Source: CAYMLL01 sp964390645 (GTDB lineage: Bacteria > Planctomycetota > UBA8108). From it: 27,889 nt of DNA. The notes under the pieces are model-generated. The model made no database searches. It was given only the letters and a program-made list of their open reading frames with translations, and was not told where the DNA came from. Positions 15,550 through 22,979 of this stretch are shown here, piece by piece. Numbering within the stretch: the stretch's first letter is position 1; every line of letters starts with the position of its first letter. The DNA lies in assembly GCA_964390645.1 (NCBI GenBank), contig CAYMLL010000068.1, positions 1 through 27,889 on the forward strand, given 5' to 3'. Both the position numbers and the translations under genes were made by a program.

Positions 15550-16980
15550 ATGCCCTCTGAACGACCGAACATCATCTTCATCATCACCGACCAGCAGCGT
15601 TACGACACAATCAACGCGCTCGGTCACGACTACATGGACACGCCAAACCTCGATCGCCTCGTTCGCGAGGGCGTGTCATTCTCCGTCTGCGATGTCAGCG
15701 CCGCCTCCTGCGCGCCCGCGCGAGCGAGCCTCTTCAAGGGCTACTACCCGCACACGACCGGCATCCTGCGCAACGCCGACACCTGGAGGCGCTCGTGGAT
15801 CGAGCTTCTCAACGACGGCGGCTACCACTGCACCAACGTCGGCAAGATGCACACCTGGCCGTTCAACTCCTCGCTAGGCTTCGACGAGCGCTACGTTGTC
15901 GAGAACAAGGACCGCTACCTCGAGGGGCGCTACTACTTCGATGAGTGGGACAGGGCCCTGCGCTTCCGCGGGCTCGTCAAGCAGCAGCGCGAGCTCTACC
16001 GCAAGCGCGAGTACTACAACGACTCCCTCGGCGCGTTCGACTGGGAGCTTCCCGAGGATACGCACCCGGACATCTTCGTCGGCGACATGGCACTGTGGTG
16101 GCTCGACAGCTTCCCGAAGACGGAGCCGCTCTTCCTGGAGATCGGATTCCCCGGCCCACACCCTCCGTACGATCCCGTCCCGCGCTACACGAAGCCCTAC
16201 CTCGAGAAGGAGCTTCCGTTGCTGGAGGTCACGCGGGAGGAGCTCGACGGCCAGCCACCGCCCTTCCAGGAGCTGCGCGTTCACAACACGAGAATCGACC
16301 ACGACTCCGTCGTCCACCAGCTCGATCCGACGCGTGAGCAACGACATCGCCAGCGGGCGTACTACCTCGCGAACGTGACGATGATCGACGAGAAGGTCGG
16401 CCAGATCCTGGAGGCCCTGGAACGCAACGGATACCTGGAGAACTCGATCATCATCTTCACGTCGGACCACGGCGACTGTCTGACCGACCACGGTCACAGC
16501 CAGAAGTGGACGATGTACGACCAGATCACCCACGTCCCGCTCATCGTTCGTGCGCCGGGACGCTTCGATCAGGGACGTGTCGTCGACACGCTCTGTCAGC
16601 AGATGGACATCGGCTCGGCAATCCTCGAGCTGGCAGGCGTCACGCCACCGTCCGACCTGGAGGCACGCTCGTTGCTTCCGGCGATCGAAGGCAAGGAGTG
16701 GCCCGGCCGCGACCACGTGTTCGCGGAGCAGGCGCGCGACGGCATCCTGACCGACGCCGAGTTCATGACGATGGTTCGCAGCAAGGAGTGGAAGCTGGTC
16801 CACTTCCTCGACGAGCCCTTCGGCCAGCTCTTCGACCTCACCGAGGATCCCGACGAGGTGCGCAACCTCTGGGATGCGGCCGAGGGCGCCGAGGCGAAGC
16901 AGAAGCTGCTCGCCGTGCTCCGCGAGTGGCGCATCCGCAGCCAGTACGAGACGAAGGACATCAGCGCCGAGTGGCGGTGA
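15550..16980 (+). CDS. Sulfatase, apparently non-secreted
   Basis: A 476-residue type I sulfatase that would hydrolyse a sulfate ester. Visible catalytic features are ITDQQRYD (D14 and Q15, metal site), the formylglycine signature C54-A-P-A-R58 within SCAPARASLFKGYYPHTTG, GKMHTW (K99, H101), FPGPHPPYDP, FTSDHGD and SQKWTMYD. The TDQQ form, and the tail segment GQLFDLTEDPDEVRNLW, are common in choline-sulfatase- and arylsulfatase-like subfamilies. It begins directly at RPNIIFIITDQQ with no signal peptide; no upstream in-frame start would add one before the transporter stop. It therefore probably acts in the cytoplasm, perhaps on a small sulfated compound. GGA lies about 9 nt before the ATG. 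Substrate unknown. Confidence 0.92.
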   Translation: MPSERPNIIFIITDQQRYDTINALGHDYMDTPNLDRLVREGVSFSVCDVSAASCAPARASLFKGYYPHTTGILRNADTWRRSWIELLNDGGYHCTNVGKMHTWPFNSSLGFDERYVVENKDRYLEGRYYFDEWDRALRFRGLVKQQRELYRKREYYNDSLGAFDWELPEDTHPDIFVGDMALWWLDSFPKTEPLFLEIGFPGPHPPYDPVPRYTKPYLEKELPLLEVTREELDGQPPPFQELRVHNTRIDHDSVVHQLDPTREQRHRQRAYYLANVTMIDEKVGQILEALERNGYLENSIIIFTSDHGDCLTDHGHSQKWTMYDQITHVPLIVRAPGRFDQGRVVDTLCQQMDIGSAILELAGVTPPSDLEARSLLPAIEGKEWPGRDHVFAEQARDGILTDAEFMTMVRSKEWKLVHFLDEPFGQLFDLTEDPDEVRNLWDAAEGAEAKQKLLAVLREWRIRSQYETKDISAEWR

Positions 16981-16983
16981 TCG

Positions 16984-17225
16984 TCACGACGAGAGCCTTG
17001 CGGTCAGATCGATGCGGCAGGGTCCGTCGCCGATCGCCCACTCGACGGACCGACCGACGGCCCGTCGAGCGGCGACCTTCCCGTCGACCGACACCGAGGA
17101 GCGGCCCGATCCCCGACACTGCGACGGTGATCGTGAACTCCGAAGCAGGCCCCTTCGCCCCCGGACCGCACGCCCCACGGGACAGGCGTCCCGGAACGGG
17201 CTCACCGGGTGAAGAACCTCGATGT
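16984..17225 (-). pseudogene. Frame-disrupted coding-like segment after the iduronate-type sulfatase
   Basis: Just past the stop of the minus-strand sulfatase the DNA still reads like coding sequence, but spread over frames. One frame gives LNIEVLHPVSPFRDACPVG, a second gives ASEFTITVAVSG, and the first resumes with SVSVDGKVAARRAVG and ends RIDLTARLSS at a TGA (16984). Each frame change falls on a G-run of the coding strand (17250-17253, 17158-17162, 17111-17114) and would be mended by one added or removed G. Joined, they would make a beta-rich tail of about 80 residues. It could be gene decay, assembly error in homopolymers, or coincidence in GC-rich DNA. Confidence 0.35.
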
Positions 17226-18704
17226 TCAGCGCGCTCCGAGAGCCGGCGGCCCCGAGTCCAGCCGCCGCGACAGGCGATCGACGGTCTCGGGCCGCTGCAC
17301 GGCGACGTTGTGCGTCTCGTTCGGATCCTCCCGATGGTCGTAGAGCTCGACGCCGACAGTCTTCTCGCCACGGGTCCACCGCACGAGCCGGTACCGCTCG
17401 GTCCGCAGCGACCGGCCGATGGCCCCGCCGCGCCTCCAGTAGCCGATCGCCGCGTCCTTGCCGACGCTGTGCGGATCGGCGAGCAGCGCCGAGACGTCGA
17501 GTCCGCCGAGGCCCGGCGGAGCCTCGAGTCCGCAGAGCGAGGCCAGTGTCGGGTAGATATCGAGACTCTCGACGATGCCGCGCGCCGGAACCCCCGGCAT
17601 CCTGATGCCTGGCGTGCGAATGATCAGCGGGCTGTGGAGCGCACGCTCGAACGTCGAGTGCTTCCCCCACAGCGACAGGTCGCCGAGATGCCAGCCGTGG
17701 TCACCCCAGAGCACGACGACGGTGCGTTCGCTGAGATCGAGACGGTCGAGCTCGTCGAGCACCTTGCCGATCTGCGCATCGACGTAGCTGACGCAGGCGA
17801 AATAGGCGTGCCGCAGCTCGCGTGCGTAGGCGTCGGAGATGCGCTTGCCGTCGGGGTGCCCGCCGTAGTTACCGAGCAGCTCGCCGCTGCGATGCAGGCT
17901 GAGCGCGCGATCGACGTCCGCGGGCGGCTGGGGGCACTCCGAGAGCGCGATCTTCTGCACATCGTAGAGATCCCGGTAGCGCTTCGGCGCGTTGAACGGC
18001 AGGTGCGGCTTGTAGAACCCGACCGCGAGAAAGAAGCGACGGTCCTTCAGTCGCCCGAGGGCGCCGACCGCCTCGCGGGCGATGAGCCCATCGGGATAGC
18101 CCTCGTCGTCGACGTCGGCGAACTCCAGCGGCGGCGATCGGCCGCGCTGACGACCGGAGCCATCGGCGTAGCCGAAGAACGCCGACCAGCCCGTCTTCCA
18201 TTTGCCGGCGGGCGCGCCGACCTCGTCCCAGCTGAACGGCATCTCCGCCTCGCCGTCGCCACCCGGCTTTTCCTTTGGATGCCGACGGCCGTCGGGCATG
18301 TGACTGACCTTGCCGATCGACACGGTGCGATAGCCCGCGCGACGAAAAAGATGCGGCAGCGACTCGGGGAGTCGCCCCTCCACTCGCGACAGGCTCTCGA
18401 AGGCGCCGTTCGACAGCGAGGGCCCCTTCGAGGGACGCCGCCCGGTGAGCATCGAGTAGCGCGAGGCACCGCAGGTGGGCACCTGCACGTAGTGACGGAG
18501 AAAGGGCCGCCCACCCGCGGCGAGCCGATCGATGTTCGGCGTGCGGATCGTCTTGCAGCCGAAGGCTCCGATCTCGGGACGCAGATCGTCGACGCAGATC
18601 AGGAGGACGTTGGGCGGCGTCCTCGGGTAGTCATCGGCGATCGACGCGGAGGCGAAGGCAAGGAGTAAAAGCGCGCGACAGAGCCGCGCCGGAGATCGCG
18701 TCAT
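17226..18704 (-). CDS. Secreted iduronate-2-sulfatase-like sulfatase (CGASR active site)
   Basis: A 492-residue exported sulfatase. A signal peptide (1-23, ending ASIA) precedes the mature enzyme. Features: LLICVDDLRPE (D39, D40 metal ligands), the nucleophile motif PTCGASRYSMLTGRRP (C78 to R82), SIGKVSHMPDG, GFYKPHLPFNAPKRY, and LWGDHGWHLGDLSLWGKH. The KPHLPF and GDHGWHLG strings are typical of the iduronate-2-sulfatase branch. The maturation motif is C-x-A-x-R, not the usual C-x-P-x-R; the relaxed form is known in bacterial sulfatases. ATG 18704 is preferred over TTG 18743 because it begins the signal peptide. It lies 26 bp after the CotH-domain gene on the same strand, likely co-transcribed. 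A downstream coding-like stretch hints that the original C-terminus was longer. Confidence 0.9.
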   Translation of the reverse strand: MTRSPARLCRALLLLAFASASIADDYPRTPPNVLLICVDDLRPEIGAFGCKTIRTPNIDRLAAGGRPFLRHYVQVPTCGASRYSMLTGRRPSKGPSLSNGAFESLSRVEGRLPESLPHLFRRAGYRTVSIGKVSHMPDGRRHPKEKPGGDGEAEMPFSWDEVGAPAGKWKTGWSAFFGYADGSGRQRGRSPPLEFADVDDEGYPDGLIAREAVGALGRLKDRRFFLAVGFYKPHLPFNAPKRYRDLYDVQKIALSECPQPPADVDRALSLHRSGELLGNYGGHPDGKRISDAYARELRHAYFACVSYVDAQIGKVLDELDRLDLSERTVVVLWGDHGWHLGDLSLWGKHSTFERALHSPLIIRTPGIRMPGVPARGIVESLDIYPTLASLCGLEAPPGLGGLDVSALLADPHSVGKDAAIGYWRRGGAIGRSLRTERYRLVRWTRGEKTVGVELYDHREDPNETHNVAVQRPETVDRLSRRLDSGPPALGAR

Positions 18705-18730
18705 GGCAGGCTCGATATCGTCCTTTCTCG

Positions 18731-21700
18731 TCAGAACTCGCAATCGTTGCGACAGCCCTCGAGCCGCACGCAGGTCTCGCCATGCACCGGCGCCGGACCG
18801 CCACCGTAGAGATGGTCGAGCAGGTAGACGGCATCCGACACGTCGACCCCGTCGTCACCGTTCGCGTCGTGCAGCGTCAGATTCCCGCCTGCGGTCATCG
18901 TCGCCCCCTCGCAAGGCAGCTCCGCCCCGACGCCGACGAAGAGACGCCGGACGATCGTCACCGCGTCCGAGATGTCGAGGCGCCGATCGGCATTGACGTC
19001 GCCAGGCAGCCGGAAGCCCCCCGTTAGCGGCACCCCCGTCGGACTCTCGCCGGGAGTACCGTGCACGGAAGCGCTCGGCGCCCACTGCCACGGCTGACTC
19101 CACGCATCGGTCGCGCGCAGCACATCGACGACCTCCATCGAGTGGCCGAGCCCATCCGTGTCCGGGTGCCAGTCCTCGTAGGTGAACTCCTGGATCGTGA
19201 TGCCGTCCCCGAGGCGCAGGAGAACGGTCTCGCCGGCGTTGTCGAGCCTCCCGGAGTACTTGCCGGCGATCGGCATCTCAGCCGTGTCGTACCGGACCGA
19301 GAAAGCGAGGGGATCCCGCACGACGACGACGTGGTCGCCCGGATCGAGCGTCCGGATGTCACCGTCCTCGAAGGCAAACTCGATGCCGCCGTCGATGAAC
19401 ACGTTCGTCAGGTCGAGGGACCGAGCTCCGGTGTTGAACAGCTCCACGAACTCGAAGTCGTTGCCTCCGATGGGATTGTAGTGCAGCTCCGTGACCCGCA
19501 GGTGCTCCACGACGGGAACCGGCAACGCCGGCTCCGAGGCCCTGAAGTCGACCGGCGTCGACCAGTGGCTCCACAGCCCGGTGCTGTCCTTCATCCGCAC
19601 GCGCACACGGTAGCGCCTGAGCGGCGCAGCGATACCCGCTGCCAGCGCGAGGTCACGCCGCTGCGTCGTCAGCTCTGCGCTTCGCCACCTCGCGACGATC
19701 TCCAGCGGCGCCGGCCGCAGGGTCCACAGACTGCTCGACAGCGGGATCGCCCCGGGGTTGTTGACGTCCGCGACCTCCGCCACTCGCCACTGCATCGCCG
19801 CGAAGGTCCCGGGCCCCTGCGGATCGGAGAAGGCGCTCGAGCGAAAGCTCAGACCGTCCGACGGATAGCCGTCCTCGCCCGTGTACGTGAGCGTCGGACG
19901 ACGAGGCAGACGTCCGCCGTCCGGCCCGTCCGCGAGGCTGTCGAGGAAAGCCGCACGTCCGCCGCCTCCGACGCTACCACCCGGCCAGCTGCCACCCGTG
20001 AACGCGAAGCGCATCATGTCGGCGACCTTGCCCGCCACCGTGCCCTGCGACGACGCCGAGAACCACTGCCGACCCGCGGCGGACGGTGCGCTCTTCCACC
20101 GATCGATGTCCGGCTCCTCGAGGCGGTCCATGAACGACGCGACCTGACGCACGACGAGCTCGAGCTGATCACGCTGCCAGAGGAGGTCACGCACCTCGCG
20201 GATGTGGTTGCGATACGCACGCTGGAACGCGGCCTTGCCGCCGCCGCCGTGAATCGCCTCCCATGGCCGGTCCTGCCCGCCGTTCCAGGTCGGCCCCCAG
20301 GTGGCGTCGGCGTCGAAGGGCAGCGTCCACATGCGACCCAGGAAGCCGTTCTGCGAGCGGTAGTCCGGCTCGAAGTACCACGTCGCGTTCTTGTTCGCCG
20401 ACGGCCAGTAGTCGTAGTGACGAATCGCCTGCACGATCGAGTGATAGCGGTACCAGGCGTCGTAGTTCACGTACGCGTCGAGCCACGAGCTGCTCCGGGA
20501 CGACCGCAGCTCATCCTCGATGTTGCGGTGGTCGACGCCGCCGCTCGGCGCGTCAGGAGCCTGGTAGCGCTGCTGGTCCTCGCAGTCGTTGGTCTGGTTG
20601 ACGAGCTTGTAGAGGTTGCCCTTCGGCAGCCCGTGGGCCTCGAGGAAGCGCACGTCGTAGTTCTCGAAGGCCCGCGCGATGCCCCAGAAGTCACCGTGGT
20701 ACTGCCCGTCCGCGCCACCCGGCGCCTCCTCGGCACCGTCGACCATGCGCCAGTGAAACGCGTGCCCGAAGGGAGCGGGAACATCGTAGGCGCGCCAGAT
20801 GACGTCGTTGACCTGATCGCCGAGCCCCCAGCTCCCGTCGAGGCGGTTGCCGAACATGCGCCCGGTGTTGAGGATTCGCCAGCGGGTCGGATAGAGCTTG
20901 CCGTAGCGGTCGCGCGCACGCAGATGCCGGCCCTTGTTGAACTGGAATCGCCAGTGCCGCTTGCCGGCGGTGCCTCCGGGATTACCTGGCGGCACCTGAT
21001 AGCGCCCGTTCGCGCCGCGCAGACGATATCGCACATGGTCGTAGACCTCGCCCTCGTAGACGAACGCGGCTTCCCAGTTCTCGATGAAGCGCGCCTCGGT
21101 GCCCTGCGAGATCTGCAATCCGCCGGACGCCGCAACGCAGTTGACGACGTCCTGGTTGCGCGTGATCACGTGGTACACCGGAAGCGACGTCATGATCGCG
21201 GCCGGGTAGGTGTGGCCCGCGCCGTCCGGGTGCACGCTGCGACGCGTCGTCTCGTACGCCGGAACGCCGTCGTGGACGAACGCGGCGAAGTTCATGGACG
21301 GATCGTCGGCATACGGAACGACGGCGGCGTTGCCGTCGGTGTCGGTCACCGTGATGCGATAGCGCACCAGCGTGCGATTCGCCTGCGGCGGGATCAAGGC
21401 GGTGAAGATGTCGTCGCGAGGCTCCAGATCGATGCCCGAACCGTCGTCGACCATCGAAATCTCGGTCCAGCTCGCCGCGGCGAGGAACTCCGGATTCGGC
21501 TGCCGCGACCGTCTCGGGTCGCTGCGCAGCACGCTGAGAGAAAGAGGCAGGAACGCGGGGATATAGTCCCCGGGCTCGACGAGCTGGTAGCTCAAGGTGA
21601 CCGAGCCGACGCCGTCCGGGTCCGTCACCTTCGCCGACACCCGCACGGGCACTCCGGACGGCGCCTGCTGCGGATCATGGCTCACCTGCCGGATGTTCGG

Positions 21701-22801
21701 AGGGACTGACGTCGAGTACACCGAGTTGCGTACGCCCGGCGTCGGCACACCGGCGCTCTCGCCATCGCTTCCGGGAATCAGCAGCTCGATGTCGATCGAG
21801 AAGTCGCTCGAGTCGAGCGTCGTGTTGAGCGCGTGGACCGCAACGACATTCTCGCCCTCACGAAAGAGAGCCGCGGGGCTGGCGATGTCCGCCTCGTCCC
21901 AGTTCGCCTCGTGGCTGATCGCGAAGTCGTCGAATCGCTTCTCGCCGGCGCTGACCGAGAAGCGTCCGACCTCGACGCCGTTGATCCAGACGATGCAACC
22001 GTCGTCGAAGTAGGCTCGCAGCCGCAGAGCGGGCGGCAGCGATGCGACGTCCTCGACCTCGAAAGTACGACGCAGGTAGACCGTCGAGTAGCTGCCCCGC
22101 ATGTCGTCGAGCTCGGTGTTGTCGTCACCGTCGCCGTAGCCAATCGGTGTGCGACCGCCACTCCAGGTCGCATTCGGCCGGAAGTCGAGCTCGCGCCATG
22201 CACCGATCGGGTTCGACGCCTCGGACCTCCCCTCGCGATAGAGCCAGCCACTCGTGGCAGCACGGACAAAGTACCGCGGCGCGCGCGGCTCCGTCGTCGA
22301 GAGACCAGACGCGCGCCAGCTGCTGCCGAGGTCGTTGTCGAGGTCGGGATGAACGAGCTCGAGCGACGCACCGTCCCCCGCCGACGCCACCGGCCACGGA
22401 AAGCCGACCCGGTAGTCGACACGATCCACGGTAACTCCGTCCGGATCTCTCAGCGTGAGGATCTCGCCCGTCGACGAGAGCCGGCCGACATAAGGTCCGA
22501 CGTCGGGGTCGAAGCCGAAGCGCGTCCGGAATGCGGGTGGGTCCTCCGCGATGACGAGAAACCCCCCGGGAGCGATCGAGACGCCACCGGGAATCCGCAG
22601 CTCGACGCCGTTGGAAAAAAACCACCCCGAGAGGTCGACGGCCGAGCCCCCGGGATTGTGCAGCTCGAGGAACTCCTCTCGCGACGTGTTGTCCACCGGG
22701 TCGAAGTGGATCTCGTTGATCAGCACCTCCTGCGCGAACCCGCCCCCACCCGTGAGCTGACAAACCGCCACCGCCGCCAGCCCGATCAGAACTCTCCGCA
22801 T
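18731..22801 (-). CDS. Large secreted LTD / CotH kinase / LTD / dockerin-like protein
   Basis: A 1356-residue exported multidomain protein. Signal peptide 1-23 (ends GFAQ); lamin-tail domain about 25-150 (VLINEIHFDPVDNTSREEF, ELHNP); jelly-roll-like beta domain about 180-345 with FDDGCIVWINGVEVGRF; Ig-like domain about 370-500; CotH kinase-like domain about 540-895 with VRYRLRGANGR, KRHWRFQFNKGR, GNLYKLVNQ, NKNATWYFEPD and TLPFDADATWGP; Fn3-like region about 970-1090; second lamin-tail domain about 1098-1250 (VTELHYNP, EFVELFNTG); and a C-terminal dockerin-like pair of calcium loops (1266-1335: GDVNADRRLDISDA, DANGDDGVDVSDA) before a Cys-rich tail. CotH proteins are atypical surface-protein kinases; whether this one is active is unknown. 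The start at 22801 is set by GGAG 6 nt upstream. It heads an operon with the sulfatase. Confidence 0.9.
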   Translation of the reverse strand: MRRVLIGLAAVAVCQLTGGGGFAQEVLINEIHFDPVDNTSREEFLELHNPGGSAVDLSGWFFSNGVELRIPGGVSIAPGGFLVIAEDPPAFRTRFGFDPDVGPYVGRLSSTGEILTLRDPDGVTVDRVDYRVGFPWPVASAGDGASLELVHPDLDNDLGSSWRASGLSTTEPRAPRYFVRAATSGWLYREGRSEASNPIGAWRELDFRPNATWSGGRTPIGYGDGDDNTELDDMRGSYSTVYLRRTFEVEDVASLPPALRLRAYFDDGCIVWINGVEVGRFSVSAGEKRFDDFAISHEANWDEADIASPAALFREGENVVAVHALNTTLDSSDFSIDIELLIPGSDGESAGVPTPGVRNSVYSTSVPPNIRQVSHDPQQAPSGVPVRVSAKVTDPDGVGSVTLSYQLVEPGDYIPAFLPLSLSVLRSDPRRSRQPNPEFLAAASWTEISMVDDGSGIDLEPRDDIFTALIPPQANRTLVRYRITVTDTDGNAAVVPYADDPSMNFAAFVHDGVPAYETTRRSVHPDGAGHTYPAAIMTSLPVYHVITRNQDVVNCVAASGGLQISQGTEARFIENWEAAFVYEGEVYDHVRYRLRGANGRYQVPPGNPGGTAGKRHWRFQFNKGRHLRARDRYGKLYPTRWRILNTGRMFGNRLDGSWGLGDQVNDVIWRAYDVPAPFGHAFHWRMVDGAEEAPGGADGQYHGDFWGIARAFENYDVRFLEAHGLPKGNLYKLVNQTNDCEDQQRYQAPDAPSGGVDHRNIEDELRSSRSSSWLDAYVNYDAWYRYHSIVQAIRHYDYWPSANKNATWYFEPDYRSQNGFLGRMWTLPFDADATWGPTWNGGQDRPWEAIHGGGGKAAFQRAYRNHIREVRDLLWQRDQLELVVRQVASFMDRLEEPDIDRWKSAPSAAGRQWFSASSQGTVAGKVADMMRFAFTGGSWPGGSVGGGGRAAFLDSLADGPDGGRLPRRPTLTYTGEDGYPSDGLSFRSSAFSDPQGPGTFAAMQWRVAEVADVNNPGAIPLSSSLWTLRPAPLEIVARWRSAELTTQRRDLALAAGIAAPLRRYRVRVRMKDSTGLWSHWSTPVDFRASEPALPVPVVEHLRVTELHYNPIGGNDFEFVELFNTGARSLDLTNVFIDGGIEFAFEDGDIRTLDPGDHVVVVRDPLAFSVRYDTAEMPIAGKYSGRLDNAGETVLLRLGDGITIQEFTYEDWHPDTDGLGHSMEVVDVLRATDAWSQPWQWAPSASVHGTPGESPTGVPLTGGFRLPGDVNADRRLDISDAVTIVRRLFVGVGAELPCEGATMTAGGNLTLHDANGDDGVDVSDAVYLLDHLYGGGPAPVHGETCVRLEGCRNDCEF

Positions 22802-22807
22802 CTCTCT

Positions 22808-22811
22808 CTCC
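22808..22811 (-). promoter_or_regulatory. Shine-Dalgarno GGAG deciding the CotH-protein start
   Basis: GGAG followed by a purine run (GAGAGA) stands 6 nt before ATG 22801 on the minus strand. It selects the start that opens with a signal peptide over in-frame starts further upstream. Confidence 0.65.
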
Positions 22812-22880
22812 GCTGGGCCCATCTGGCTATCGAGCTCGATGATCCGGTCCCGAGGCCGCCGGGGCAAGCCGCGTCCGGGC

Positions 22881-22909
22881 TTGAGCCTCGACGCCGTGAC
22901 GAGTAGAAC
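22881..22909 (+). promoter_or_regulatory. Sigma-70-like promoter for the sulfatase-glycosidase fusion
   Basis: TTGAGC (22881-22886), a 17-bp spacer and TAGAAC (22904-22909) resemble the promoter at 7006. The predicted start near 22916 gives a leader of about 64 nt before ATG 22980. On the opposite strand only a weak candidate (TTGCCC, 17 bp, GATCAT, near 22842-22870) can be seen for the divergent CotH gene. Confidence 0.5.
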
Positions 22910-22979
22910 CGGACCATGCCCGGCCCACCGAGCGACGTCCCGGGCGCTCCCAGCAGCAGCAAGAGGTCTGAATCTCGCC

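Noticed and set aside
19061..21709. A long plus-strand frame opposite the CotH gene
   Set aside because: Composition dominated by R, V, D and H with no domain; it mirrors the codons of the real minus-strand gene.
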